NCBI GenBank assembly: GCA_003695705.1
Contig: RFHU01000364.1
Location: 1 to 33,273, forward strand
DNA: 33,273 bases
Reading direction: 5' to 3'
Origin: Planctomycetota bacterium
GTDB lineage: Bacteria > Planctomycetota > J058
The notes under the pieces were generated by a model. That model saw only the letters and a program-made list of their open reading frames with translations, did no database searches and was not told the DNA's origin. Positions within the stretch are counted from its first letter, which is position 1, and every line of letters begins with the position of its first letter. Shown here piece by piece: positions 15,978 to 24,080 of the stretch. Position numbers and translations under genes: made by a program.

Positions 15978-16965
15978 CGTGAGCCGCAAGCGACCCGACC
16001 CCTCGCCCGCCTCGCAAACCGAATCCGTCCCGGGGCCGACCGCACAAGGCGCCGCCCCCCCACCCCTCGAAGCCCGGAATCTGGGCCGCCGTTTCGGGCG
16101 CCGCTGGGTGGTCCGCGACCTCAGCTTCCAAGTCCCCCGCGGCTCGGTCACCGCCCTGCTCGGACGCAACGGAGTCGGCAAGTCGACGACCATCCAGCTC
16201 CTCTTGGGCCTCCTGGACCCCAGCGAAGGCGAAGCGCGCGCCTTCGGCGCAGACCCCCGCCGCCTCCGCGCGGACCTCTTTCGGCGCACGGGCTACGTCT
16301 CCGAGCGGCGCGAACTCCTCGAGGACCAAAGCGTCGAGGGGTTGGCGCGGATCGTCGCCGAGCTCCACGGCCCGCGCTTCGACCGCGAGCGCTTCGAAGA
16401 CCTGCGGCGCCGCTACGAGCTCGATCCGCAGGCTCGCTGCAAGACCCTCTCCAAGGGTCAGCGCGCCCGGCTCCTCCTCGCCCTGGCCCTCGCCCCGAGC
16501 CCCGAGCTCCTCGTCCTCGACGAGCCCACCTCGGGCCTCGACGTGCTCGTGCGCGACGACTTCCTTGCGGGCATCGCCGAGGCCGCCGCCGAGGAGGACC
16601 GCGCGGTCCTCCTCTCCTCGCACTTGATCGACGACGTGGCCAGGATCTGCGACCGCGCGGTGATCCTCCGCGAAGGCCGTCCGCCCCTCTGCGGCGACCT
16701 CGAAGCGTTGCGCGCGAGCTGCTCGCGCTACCTGGTGCGTCTGAAGGGCGTCCTCCCCGCGAGCGCCTCCCTGCCCCTGCCGGCCGACGCGGTGCTCCTC
16801 GAGCGAGATCCCCGCGCGCTGACCCTGGTCGCCCAGGGAGCGTGCGAGCACCTCGAGGCCGAGCTCGACGCCTGCCTTCCGGTGGCCGAGCTCGAGCGGC
16901 GCCCCGCAACCCTCAAAGAAGCCTTCGCCTGCCTCTCGGCCCCCGCGCAAGGAGGGGCGTCGTGA
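15967..16965 (+). CDS. ABC transporter ATPase
   Basis: A 332-residue ATP-binding subunit. After a Pro-rich 30-residue lead the ABC domain shows Walker A GRNGVGKST (66-74), a slightly altered signature LSKGQR (161-166, for LSGGQ), Walker B LLVLDEP (181-187) with TSGLD as D-loop, and the switch His H219 (SSHL). A C-terminal extension of about 100 residues follows, as in the YtrB/CcmA-like exporter ATPases. It would power the two downstream permeases from the cytoplasmic face. AAAGGA lies eight bases before ATG 15967, inside the end of the regulator gene, and its own stop overlaps the next start by four bases (GTGA), indicating translational coupling. All catalytic motifs are present. Confidence 0.93.
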   Translation: MKVDVSRKRPDPSPASQTESVPGPTAQGAAPPPLEARNLGRRFGRRWVVRDLSFQVPRGSVTALLGRNGVGKSTTIQLLLGLLDPSEGEARAFGADPRRLRADLFRRTGYVSERRELLEDQSVEGLARIVAELHGPRFDRERFEDLRRRYELDPQARCKTLSKGQRARLLLALALAPSPELLVLDEPTSGLDVLVRDDFLAGIAEAAAEEDRAVLLSSHLIDDVARICDRAVILREGRPPLCGDLEALRASCSRYLVRLKGVLPASASLPLPADAVLLERDPRALTLVAQGACEHLEAELDACLPVAELERRPATLKEAFACLSAPAQGGAS

Positions 16966-18821
16966 GCCGCACCCTGTGGATGCGGGAAGTTCGCCGCCTC
17001 GCCCCCTTCGGCACCGGCAGCCTGCTCTGGGTCTACGGAAGCCGACTCGCCTACCAGCCCCCTCCTCAGGGGCTCCCCGAGGACGTCTTCCTCGTCCCCG
17101 GGGCTTGCCTCTTGGCCCCTCTCCTCCTCGGCGCAATCTCCGTTGCACCCGAAGCGAGGACGGGCGCCCTGGCCTTCTTGCGCCGGCAGCCCCTCTCGCT
17201 CTCCCGGCAGTACCTCGTCCGGGTCACCGCCGCCCTCGCGTGGCTCCTGCCGAGTTGGCTGCTCCTCTGCGCGGACTCGCTCTTCGCCGTTCAGGCTCCT
17301 CCCCCGGTGACCAACGGCGGACCGGGCGTCTGGGCTAGCCTTTGGGCCCTGGCGTTCGGCGCCGGCCTGTTGGCCTCCACGATTGCGTTCGAGGCTCTCT
17401 CGGCGCTCTTCCTTGCCCTGGCCTTCGGACTCGTGGGGAGCGGCCTCTTGCTCGCCGCCGACGTCCTCGTCTTGGGCATGGCGCCCTTGACTCCACAGGC
17501 GGTGGCCCTCGCGGCCTTCGTGTTCGCCGGCTCGGCCCTCGCCAGCAGCTACGTCGCCTTCGTTCGCGGCGAGCTCCAGCACCGCTCCGTCCGCCCACTC
17601 ATGCTCGGGACCACCTGCCTGGCGGGAGCACTCGGCCTGGGCCTCCTGGGAACCGCGGCGGCGCAGGCCTACACCGTACGCGCCGTAGTAGCGCAGCTCC
17701 CCCTCGGCGGCGACCGCTCCCGTGCGGGGGGACGCCTCGCCGTCAGCCTGCAGGGCGCAACGTGGGCGGGCGACGAAGACCGAGTCGCCGTCTTCGCGCG
17801 CGGCGGCGACGCCCCCCGGGTGCTCGACGTCCGTGGCGTACGCCGCCCCGTCTTCTCCCCCGACGGGGGACGGCTCCTCCTCTTCGATCGCCAGCGGCGC
17901 GCTCGCTGGCTCTACGACCTCGACCGAGGCGCTCGCGCCGAGTTGGTTGCCCGCCCAGGGACCTCCTTCGACGGCGGCGAGGTCCTCTGGACCGACGCAG
18001 GGCCCCTGCTTCTCGCCGCCGGCAGCGGGTCGCTCGCCGCCTTCGACCCCCGCACCGGCGAAAGCAACCTCGCCTCCCTCCCCAAGGGCATGCGCCTCGC
18101 GGGCGTCCGGCCGGGCGCGCACCCCCTGGTCCTTCACGACGCGCAGCGCCTCTACGCCGCCGACTGCCCTAGAGTACCCGCGCGCAGCGAGGCGGACCTC
18201 GCAATCGAACCCGCGGCTCGGCTCGGCGACGGATCGCGATCCGGGGCGCTCTCCCACTGGGCGGAGGTCGTCCTCTCCCCGAACGGACGCTACGCCCTCT
18301 GCCGCGACCGAGACGCGGCCCGCCCCCTGGTTCTCTTCGACCTCGTGACCCCCGAGGCGCCGCCGCGCCGCCTCCCGCTCGCGGCACCGTCCGCCGCAGC
18401 GCCGCGAGCCGCGCCGGCTCCCCGGGAGGCCGTGCTCTCGATCATCGAAGACGGGCGCACCGTGTCCCGCTCGGTGGAACGGCTGCGCCTCTTGGGAACC
18501 TACTCCTACGGCTGGGACCCGAGCGAGCGCCGCCTCGCCCTCGAGAGCCCCGGAGGAACGGTCTTCCTCTTCGACCTCGAGAGCGGACGCCGAGCCGTTC
18601 TCCAGAGCGGGCGCCGGAGCTTCCCGGGACGGGCCTTGGCCTGGTCCCCCAGCGGTCGGATCCTCGCCCTCCCCTCGGGGGCGGTGGTCGACGTCGACTC
18701 CGCCAGGCTCCTCGGCCACGCGCCGGTCTACGCCTTCCTCGACGAAGAGCGCGTGCTCCTGCGCGGCCACCGGGCCGCCCCGCTCTCCCTCGCGTCCGCC
18801 CTCGCCGGAGGTGCCCCGTGA
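16962..18821 (+). CDS. ABC permease fused to a C-terminal beta-propeller-like domain (first copy)
   Basis: A 619-residue protein. Residues 1-245 are the permease: about seven hydrophobic segments (near 16-32, 43-62, 88-108, 123-143, 148-170, 179-200 and 212-235), with a typical ABC-2 style cytoplasmic loop EARTGALAFLRRQPLSLSRQ. Basic residues lie in the loops expected inside (RRQ, RGELQHR), so the remaining 370 residues should lie outside. That part shows blade-like motifs of WD40/TolB propellers: RRPVFSPDGGRLLLFD, VVLSPNGRYAL, WDPSERRLALE with VFLFDLESG, and LAWSPSGRILAL. The first hydrophobic segment is marginal; if it does not cross, the propeller would face the cytoplasm. The start is GTG 16962, overlapping the ATPase stop by four bases. 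The substrate is unknown. It resembles the next gene in architecture. Confidence 0.85.
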   Translation: MSRTLWMREVRRLAPFGTGSLLWVYGSRLAYQPPPQGLPEDVFLVPGACLLAPLLLGAISVAPEARTGALAFLRRQPLSLSRQYLVRVTAALAWLLPSWLLLCADSLFAVQAPPPVTNGGPGVWASLWALAFGAGLLASTIAFEALSALFLALAFGLVGSGLLLAADVLVLGMAPLTPQAVALAAFVFAGSALASSYVAFVRGELQHRSVRPLMLGTTCLAGALGLGLLGTAAAQAYTVRAVVAQLPLGGDRSRAGGRLAVSLQGATWAGDEDRVAVFARGGDAPRVLDVRGVRRPVFSPDGGRLLLFDRQRRARWLYDLDRGARAELVARPGTSFDGGEVLWTDAGPLLLAAGSGSLAAFDPRTGESNLASLPKGMRLAGVRPGAHPLVLHDAQRLYAADCPRVPARSEADLAIEPAARLGDGSRSGALSHWAEVVLSPNGRYALCRDRDAARPLVLFDLVTPEAPPRRLPLAAPSAAAPRAAPAPREAVLSIIEDGRTVSRSVERLRLLGTYSYGWDPSERRLALESPGGTVFLFDLESGRRAVLQSGRRSFPGRALAWSPSGRILALPSGAVVDVDSARLLGHAPVYAFLDEERVLLRGHRAAPLSLASALAGGAP

Positions 18822-20782
18822 AGCTCCTCTTCGCCCGCGCCCTGCGCGGCCTCCTCCCCGTCGCCTTGGGCCTGGCGGGGGTCCACGCCTTGCTCCTCGC
18901 TGCCTTGGCCCTGGGGCCCGTCCTCTTCGACTCGCCCGCACTCCATGCCGCCGACCTCGCCTTCGGTCTCGCGGTCATGGCCTGCCCCTTCGTTCTGGCG
19001 GCGGCGGCCTTCGCACGCGACTACGAAACGGGCGGCGAGGCCTTCCTCGCCACCTTGCCGGCGCGGCGCCTGCCCCTCCTCGCCGCCCGCCTCGCGGCCG
19101 CCGCCCTGGCCTCCGGCCTCACGGTGCTCGTCGTCTGGGCCCTCTGCCGGCTCGGGGAGAGCGTGTTCCTCGGCCCCGCCCCGCGCCTCCTGAGCGAGCG
19201 AGGCGAGGTCCTCGTGGGCCTCGCCTCCCTGGGCGGCTTCGCCGCCGGGGTCGCGGGAGGTGTCCTCGCGCGGAGGACCGTCGCGGGGCTCCTCGTTGGC
19301 CCAGCCCTCGTGGGCGGCGTCGCCTGGCTCCTCCTCGCCCTGACGGACTTCCTCGGCGCCCCGGAGCCCTGGCCCGAAGGGCTGTCCTTGGCGGGCGGCG
19401 CCCTCGTCTTCCTGGGGGCCGCAGCGGCCTACGTGCGCCGCGGCGCCTGGCCAGCGCCGACCCCCGCCCGGGCCCTGGGCGCGGGGGCCACGGCCCTTGC
19501 CCTGCTGCTCCCCGCCGCGGGGGCAGGGCTCGCCTTCGCCGCGGACCACACCGTCTTCGCCGAGCGGGAGGTCCTGGCCGTGAGTTCGAGCACCACGGCA
19601 CGAACGGCCCTCCTGGCGTCCTTCCCCCACAACCGCTGGCGGGGCCCCGGCGGCGAACTCCCGCGTCACGAGTTGTGGGTCTTCACCGCCGACGCCCCGG
19701 ACACGCCCTGGTCGCTCCCTGCGTCGGCGTCTTGCTTCAACATCTCGCCCGACGGGCGCCACGTGCTCCTCGGAGTCCCCGTAGGAGCGGGCACCCGCTT
19801 CGCCCTCGCCGACGTGGGGGAGCGGCGCCTCGCCTGGGGGCCCGCCGGGGCGTTCTCCGAGCAACTCTCCACGGCGAGGGCGGAGAGGCAAGTGGATCTC
19901 CTCTTCGAGTCCGTCCCCTTCTGGCGCTGCTTCCCGTCTTCCCCGCAGGTATGGGCCCAAACCCCAGGGCGCGGCTCCATGAGCTATCCCGTCGTCTGGG
20001 CCGAGCGGAATGCCTTCTTGGTGGACCCCCGGACCGGGCGCCTCGTGCGCTGGGACGGGGCCCCGGGACCCCGCCTCCCTACGGACACGGCCCTCGAAGA
20101 CTACCAGGCAGGCGCCCTGCTCCTGCGCGACCCGGCAGGTCAACGCTACCGTTTCGAAGTCCGCTCCGGCAGGACGACCCCGCTCCCGATCCCCGTGCGT
20201 GCGCTGGCCGCGCGCCTGGGGCCGGCAGGACGCCGGGTCCTTTGGCTGGAGCCCACCAACGAGGGAGGGCTCGCTCTTTGGTGCCAAGACGACCCCGGCC
20301 AGCCACCGCGCCCCCTTGGCCCCGAACTCCCGACGACCGGCCCCCGGACCGCACCGGCGGTCGCCCTCGAAGAAAGCTGGCTGGGGCTCGCCTTCGCGGC
20401 CGGGAGCGACGAGGCCCTTCTCGTCTACCTGCGCCCGGAGGACGCCGGCGTCCGGAACGCCCTCGTCTGGTGGATCGACTTCCGAGGCACCTGCCGCAGC
20501 GTGGACTGGGAGCCCTGGGTGACCGACTACGCGCCCAGGGTCCTCGATTGGCTCCTCCCCGGCGAAGGCGGGGAGCTGTGGACCCCCCTCGGCCGAATCC
20601 GCCCGACCTCGAAGGGGAACCGGCGCGCCCGACTCGCAATCTGGAAGAACGAAAGGCCACAGGAGCGGCAGTACTACCACCTAGGGGATCTGCTCCTGCG
20701 CCTGCCCGACGCTCGCCTTTTGACGACCGCCGGCTACTTCGACCCCCGAAGCAACCGAGTCGTCGCGCCCCCGCCCTTCTGA
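18818..20782 (+). CDS. ABC permease fused to a C-terminal beta-propeller-like domain (second copy)
   Basis: A 654-residue protein built like its upstream neighbour. Seven transmembrane segments (near 11-37, 46-66, 92-109, 131-151, 157-179, 188-206 and 219-242) have Arg-rich loops after the second, fourth and sixth, which puts the N-terminus inside and the C-terminal 410 residues outside. The cytoplasmic loop RDYETGGEAFLATLPARR is typical of ABC-2 permeases. The soluble part is beta-rich with propeller-like features such as CFNISPDGRHVLLGV and LVDPRTGRLVRWDG, although its blades are less regular. It probably pairs with the upstream permease to form a heterodimeric transporter with the ATPase. 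The start is GTG 18818, with a four-base GTGA overlap. It is the last gene of the operon and ends 120 bases before a convergent gene. Confidence 0.85.
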   Translation: MKLLFARALRGLLPVALGLAGVHALLLAALALGPVLFDSPALHAADLAFGLAVMACPFVLAAAAFARDYETGGEAFLATLPARRLPLLAARLAAAALASGLTVLVVWALCRLGESVFLGPAPRLLSERGEVLVGLASLGGFAAGVAGGVLARRTVAGLLVGPALVGGVAWLLLALTDFLGAPEPWPEGLSLAGGALVFLGAAAAYVRRGAWPAPTPARALGAGATALALLLPAAGAGLAFAADHTVFAEREVLAVSSSTTARTALLASFPHNRWRGPGGELPRHELWVFTADAPDTPWSLPASASCFNISPDGRHVLLGVPVGAGTRFALADVGERRLAWGPAGAFSEQLSTARAERQVDLLFESVPFWRCFPSSPQVWAQTPGRGSMSYPVVWAERNAFLVDPRTGRLVRWDGAPGPRLPTDTALEDYQAGALLLRDPAGQRYRFEVRSGRTTPLPIPVRALAARLGPAGRRVLWLEPTNEGGLALWCQDDPGQPPRPLGPELPTTGPRTAPAVALEESWLGLAFAAGSDEALLVYLRPEDAGVRNALVWWIDFRGTCRSVDWEPWVTDYAPRVLDWLLPGEGGELWTPLGRIRPTSKGNRRARLAIWKNERPQERQYYHLGDLLLRLPDARLLTTAGYFDPRSNRVVAPPPF

Positions 20783-20902
20783 CCTCGAGCCGGGCGCAGG
20801 CCCAGCTCCTGCCCCCCGAACGCAGCGAAGCGCTCCCTCGCGCAGGCGCGAGGCGCCCCGGCAAGCATGGGCGCAGGGCGGGCTGGGCGGCTCCCACGCC
20901 CT

Positions 20903-22309
20903 CTAGGTGGCGAGCAAGAGCGCGGCGCGGTCCACGCCGGCGGGGGGACGTTCGAGCACCTCGACGACCTCGCCGGCGACGCCCGCCGTGCCGTCGAGGG
21001 GGAGGCGCCCGCCGCCCGCCGGGCTCCCGTCGGGGCCGAGCGCCACCGCAACGACGGGGCGCAGGGGGGCCGCGCGGTTGGGCTCCACCACCACACCGAC
21101 CTCGCCCCCGCGCAAGCGCACCACCGTGCCCGGCGGGTAGGGGCCGAGCAGCCACGCGAACACCGAGAGCAGCGCCGGGTCGTGGACTCCTTCGCTGCGG
21201 AGGAGTTCCTCGAGGGCCTGCGGGGGCGTCCGGGCCGGGGCGCCCTGGCGGTCGCTGGTCAGCGCGTCGTACTCCTCGCACAGGCGTACGATCATGGCGA
21301 AGGGGTGCCGGGGAGGACGGTGGCGCGCCGGCGTCGGGATCCGGTGGCGCGCAAACTGAAAGGCCACGGTCACCGCGAGCAAACTGCGCGTGTTGCTCCG
21401 CCGGGTGCCGAGGAGCGATCCCAGCGCCCGGTAGGGGTGGAGCCCCAGCGCCTCGGCGTCCTCGGGCGAGGGAAGGGCGCTGCCGAGCAGGTGCGCGGGC
21501 AGATCGACCATGCCCAAGGCGTGCAGCAGGGCCGAGGAGGCCAACTCGGCGAGGCGAACTCGGGTCACGCCCAGGGCGTAGCCGAGCGCGAAGGCGAGGA
21601 AGCCCGTGTTCGCCATGTGCTGAAAGACGTAGGCGTCGGCCCCCTTGACGGACCCCAGCGCCAGGAACCGCTCGGGAAAGCGCGGCACGAGCCCGGTCAG
21701 GTCGCGCACCGCGCGCCCGAGCTTGAGTTCGAGGTCGCGGCGCACCGCCTCGTCGTCGTGTCGGCGAACGAACTCGCGCACCAGCACGAGGGTGCGTGCG
21801 TAGGCCTGGGGGAAGAAGGCCGCGGGGTCGATCTCGGTCTGCTCCGCCCGAACGGCCCCGTCTTCGTCGAGCCCGAAGACCTGCGCGCGCCCCCCCAGCT
21901 CCGCCTCTTCGAGGGCAGCCTTCAACTCGGCGAAGGGCCGCTTCCCCACGGCGGGCGGTTTGAGGCAACCGAAGAAGGCCCGCAGCGCGTCGAGGGTGAG
22001 TCCCTCCCCAAAGGAAAGCCCTCCTACCTCCTGCGCGAGGAGGGCGTCGTGGAGCTCCTTGAGGGTGGCGTAGGCCTGCCGCCCCCCGCGAACCGGGTCT
22101 CGGTTGAGGAACAAGGTCCCCTGGTCCACGTCGAGGCGTACGCTCCCTGCCTGCGCGAGGATCTGCTCGATCAGCGACAGCAACCCCCGCAAGGGCTCGT
22201 CGAGGTTGACGTTGTCCACCGCGTAGAGGCGCACGATCCGCAGCGCTTGCAAGAAGCGCGTGCAGAACTCGACCCCGAGATCCTTGTCGAATTCGAGCTC
22301 GTTGCTCAC
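20903..22309 (-). CDS. Degenerate HD-GYP-like protein
   Basis: A 468-residue cytoplasmic protein. Residues 1-110 form an N-terminal domain also found in the upstream gene (LRIVRLYAVDN, LFLNRDPV). The middle (about 240-380) aligns by eye with HD-GYP phosphodiesterases: QHMANTGFLAFALG, LLHALGMVDLP for LLHDIGKIGIP, LHPYRALGSLL, and CEEYDALTSDR. The Asp of the HD pair is Ala, the following Lys is Met, and the HHE..DGSGYP segment is absent, so cyclic-di-GMP hydrolysis is unlikely. The C-terminal beta segment (PPGTVVRLRGGEVGVVVEPN) is often seen after HD-GYP domains. It starts at GTG 22309, overlapping the upstream stop by four bases, so it is translationally coupled to the helical-repeat protein and may be a non-catalytic sensor or partner. 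Confidence 0.8.
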   Translation of the reverse strand: MSNELEFDKDLGVEFCTRFLQALRIVRLYAVDNVNLDEPLRGLLSLIEQILAQAGSVRLDVDQGTLFLNRDPVRGGRQAYATLKELHDALLAQEVGGLSFGEGLTLDALRAFFGCLKPPAVGKRPFAELKAALEEAELGGRAQVFGLDEDGAVRAEQTEIDPAAFFPQAYARTLVLVREFVRRHDDEAVRRDLELKLGRAVRDLTGLVPRFPERFLALGSVKGADAYVFQHMANTGFLAFALGYALGVTRVRLAELASSALLHALGMVDLPAHLLGSALPSPEDAEALGLHPYRALGSLLGTRRSNTRSLLAVTVAFQFARHRIPTPARHRPPRHPFAMIVRLCEEYDALTSDRQGAPARTPPQALEELLRSEGVHDPALLSVFAWLLGPYPPGTVVRLRGGEVGVVVEPNRAAPLRPVVAVALGPDGSPAGGGRLPLDGTAGVAGEVVEVLERPPAGVDRAALLLAT

Positions 22310-23967
22310 TCCGCGCCCTCGCGTTCGGCGCGCAAGGCCTCGAGGGCCTCGCGGGCAAGGAAGCGGACGTCCTTGGCCGCCTTGCGCCGGAAGATCCCCG
22401 TCGACCGCTGGCACTGCTGCTGCAAGAAGCCCACCGCCGCGAGCCCCCCGAGGCGCCGCAGGGCTTCGAAGTGCGCCCGCTGCTCGGCCGCGTCCCGCTC
22501 GAGGAAGTCGGGGGAGGCGATCGCCTCCTTGAGCCGCGGGAGGATCGCGACGAGCTTCATGGCCTGCATGCGCGCGAGCGCGTCCAGGCGAAGCTCGCGG
22601 CCCGGCGCGGCGAGGAGGCGCCCGAGCACCTCGACCTTCCCCTCCTCGGTGCGCTTGTGCCAGAGCTTGGTGGCCTTCTTGGACACCACCTCGCTCGGAT
22701 GCCCCCGCGCGACGGCGAGCAGCTCCGCGAGCTCCTTCTCGTCGCGGACTCGTTCTTCGACCGCGGCGAGGGCACGCTGGGCTTCGAGGGCCGGCACCTC
22801 GGCGCCCAGGAAGTGCTTTGCCGCCCGGGGTGCCCGTTCGAGGCGTGCGCAGGCGAACTCGAACAGCTCCTGCGCCAGGGGCGTGCCCCGGCGCGCGGCG
22901 TAGAGCTTCGCCGCCGCCTCGACGCCGGGCGCCCCCAGGCAGTCCAGCACCCGCCGAAGCGTGTCGGGAGCGGCGCCGGCGCCGCCCTTGACCATGGCCA
23001 GCACCCGGTCGCAGAGGGCCGGGTCCAGCAGGGAGTCGAGGAGCCGCGCGAAGGCGGCGTCCTCGCCGCCCCCCTCCTCGCGCGCGGCGCGGAAGCACTC
23101 GAGGAGGTCGGCCAAGAGCCCGGGGTCGCGGCCTTCCAGGGCTAGGTCGAGGGCGCGCCGAAACAACCACTCGGCGTCGCGCGGCGAGACGACCTCCGGC
23201 GCCAGGGCCAGCCCGTCGACGGTGTGCCCCACCACGTTCACCAGCAGCCGCCCTCCCGTCCAGGCGCGGGCTTCGGCCCTCAGGGCGTCGAGCGCAGCGC
23301 CGTGGTGTTCGAGGGGCTCGTGCTCGACGACCTCGAGCGCGGCGAGCACCGCCTCGGCCGCCGCCGTCGCAGGCCGAGGCGCCTCCGCCGAAGCGGTCGC
23401 TTGGGGGACGTACGGGCCCGGCCGCAGGCCTTGGGTCCAGCCGGAGACCCGGCGCTCGACTTCCGCGTTCAGCTGGTTGAGGTAGAGGACCTGCTCCTCG
23501 GAAAAGTCCTCGGGCGGGTCCCAGGGATCGGTGAGCGAATTCAGGGCTGCGTAGTCGAGGCTGGGGAGTTCGGACTCCCAGAGGAGGAGGAGGGAGTCGA
23601 GGTCCTGCTCGTTGGCAACGCGGAAGAAGAGGAGGGCAATTTCGCGCGCCTCCTCGGGCTCCGCCCCCGCCCGCACCGTGAGCTCGCGCACGCCGTCCAC
23701 GTAGAAGCCCACCGCGAGGTCCTCACGCCCCCGCGCCGGCGCGACGAGCCGCTCGCCCAGGGCGAGGCCCTTGGAGGTGACCGCCACCACGAGGTCTCCG
23801 TGCGCCTGGTGGAACGCCTGCAGGAGACGCACGAACTCGCCGAGGACCTCCACGCAGTTGGCGTGGTAGTGCGGATAGAGCTTCAGGTTGCGCTGGCAAC
23901 GCCCAAAGCACTCGAAGAGCGCCTCGGCGGCGGCGACTTGCTCGGCGGACGGTTCCTCGCGCTCCAC
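22306..23967 (-). CDS. Helical (HEAT-like) repeat protein
   Basis: A 553-residue soluble protein, almost wholly helical. The N-terminal 110 residues (CFGRCQRNLKLYPHYHANC, VTSKGLALGERLV) resemble the N-terminus of the downstream HD-GYP-like protein. From about 200 to 553, paired helices follow each other in a HEAT-like manner, with HPSEVVSKKATKLWHKR, LRLDALARMQAM and KAAKDVRFLAREALEALRAE. No catalytic motif is seen, so a scaffold or adaptor role is likely. It starts at GTG 23967. A TAGCAT box 24 bases further upstream may be its promoter. It is coupled to the HD-GYP-like gene by a four-base overlap and is divergent from the FHA/DUF4388 kinase, which suggests one regulatory unit. This is inferred from position only. 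Confidence 0.78.
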   Translation of the reverse strand: MEREEPSAEQVAAAEALFECFGRCQRNLKLYPHYHANCVEVLGEFVRLLQAFHQAHGDLVVAVTSKGLALGERLVAPARGREDLAVGFYVDGVRELTVRAGAEPEEAREIALLFFRVANEQDLDSLLLLWESELPSLDYAALNSLTDPWDPPEDFSEEQVLYLNQLNAEVERRVSGWTQGLRPGPYVPQATASAEAPRPATAAAEAVLAALEVVEHEPLEHHGAALDALRAEARAWTGGRLLVNVVGHTVDGLALAPEVVSPRDAEWLFRRALDLALEGRDPGLLADLLECFRAAREEGGGEDAAFARLLDSLLDPALCDRVLAMVKGGAGAAPDTLRRVLDCLGAPGVEAAAKLYAARRGTPLAQELFEFACARLERAPRAAKHFLGAEVPALEAQRALAAVEERVRDEKELAELLAVARGHPSEVVSKKATKLWHKRTEEGKVEVLGRLLAAPGRELRLDALARMQAMKLVAILPRLKEAIASPDFLERDAAEQRAHFEALRRLGGLAAVGFLQQQCQRSTGIFRRKAAKDVRFLAREALEALRAEREGAE

Positions 23968-23991
23968 GCTCGCTCGTTCCCCCCGGGGGGC

Positions 23992-23997
23992 ATGCTA
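23992..23997 (-). promoter_or_regulatory. Possible -10 box TAGCAT
   Basis: TAGCAT on the minus strand lies 24 bases before GTG 23967 and would give a short leader. No matching -35 is present, so confidence is low. Confidence 0.3.
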
Positions 23998-24041
23998 CCC
24001 AGGCCCCGCGGGGTTTTCTTCCCCGGCGGAGGGTCCTCCCT

Positions 24042-24070
24042 TTGCGAGGGCCGCTCCGGGGTGGCATGCT
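24042..24070 (+). promoter_or_regulatory. Promoter of the FHA/DUF4388 kinase
   Basis: TTGCGA (24042-24047), a 17-base spacer and CATGCT (24065-24070) have the spacing of a sigma70 promoter. The ATG at 24066 lies inside the -10, so the first usable start is GTG 24081, ten bases after the -10, with a leader of only a few bases. Confidence 0.5.
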
Positions 24071-24080
24071 CGCCCGCATC

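Noticed and set aside
18728-20680. 650-codon minus-strand frame across the two permease genes
   Set aside because: Low-complexity Gly/Glu/Arg translation with no motif; the plus strand encodes coherent membrane proteins with coupled starts.
24066-24068. ATG as start of the FHA/DUF4388 kinase
   Set aside because: It lies within a -10 box that is 17 bases from a TTGCGA -35, so transcripts would begin after it; GTG 24081 was used. Not excluded if another promoter exists upstream.
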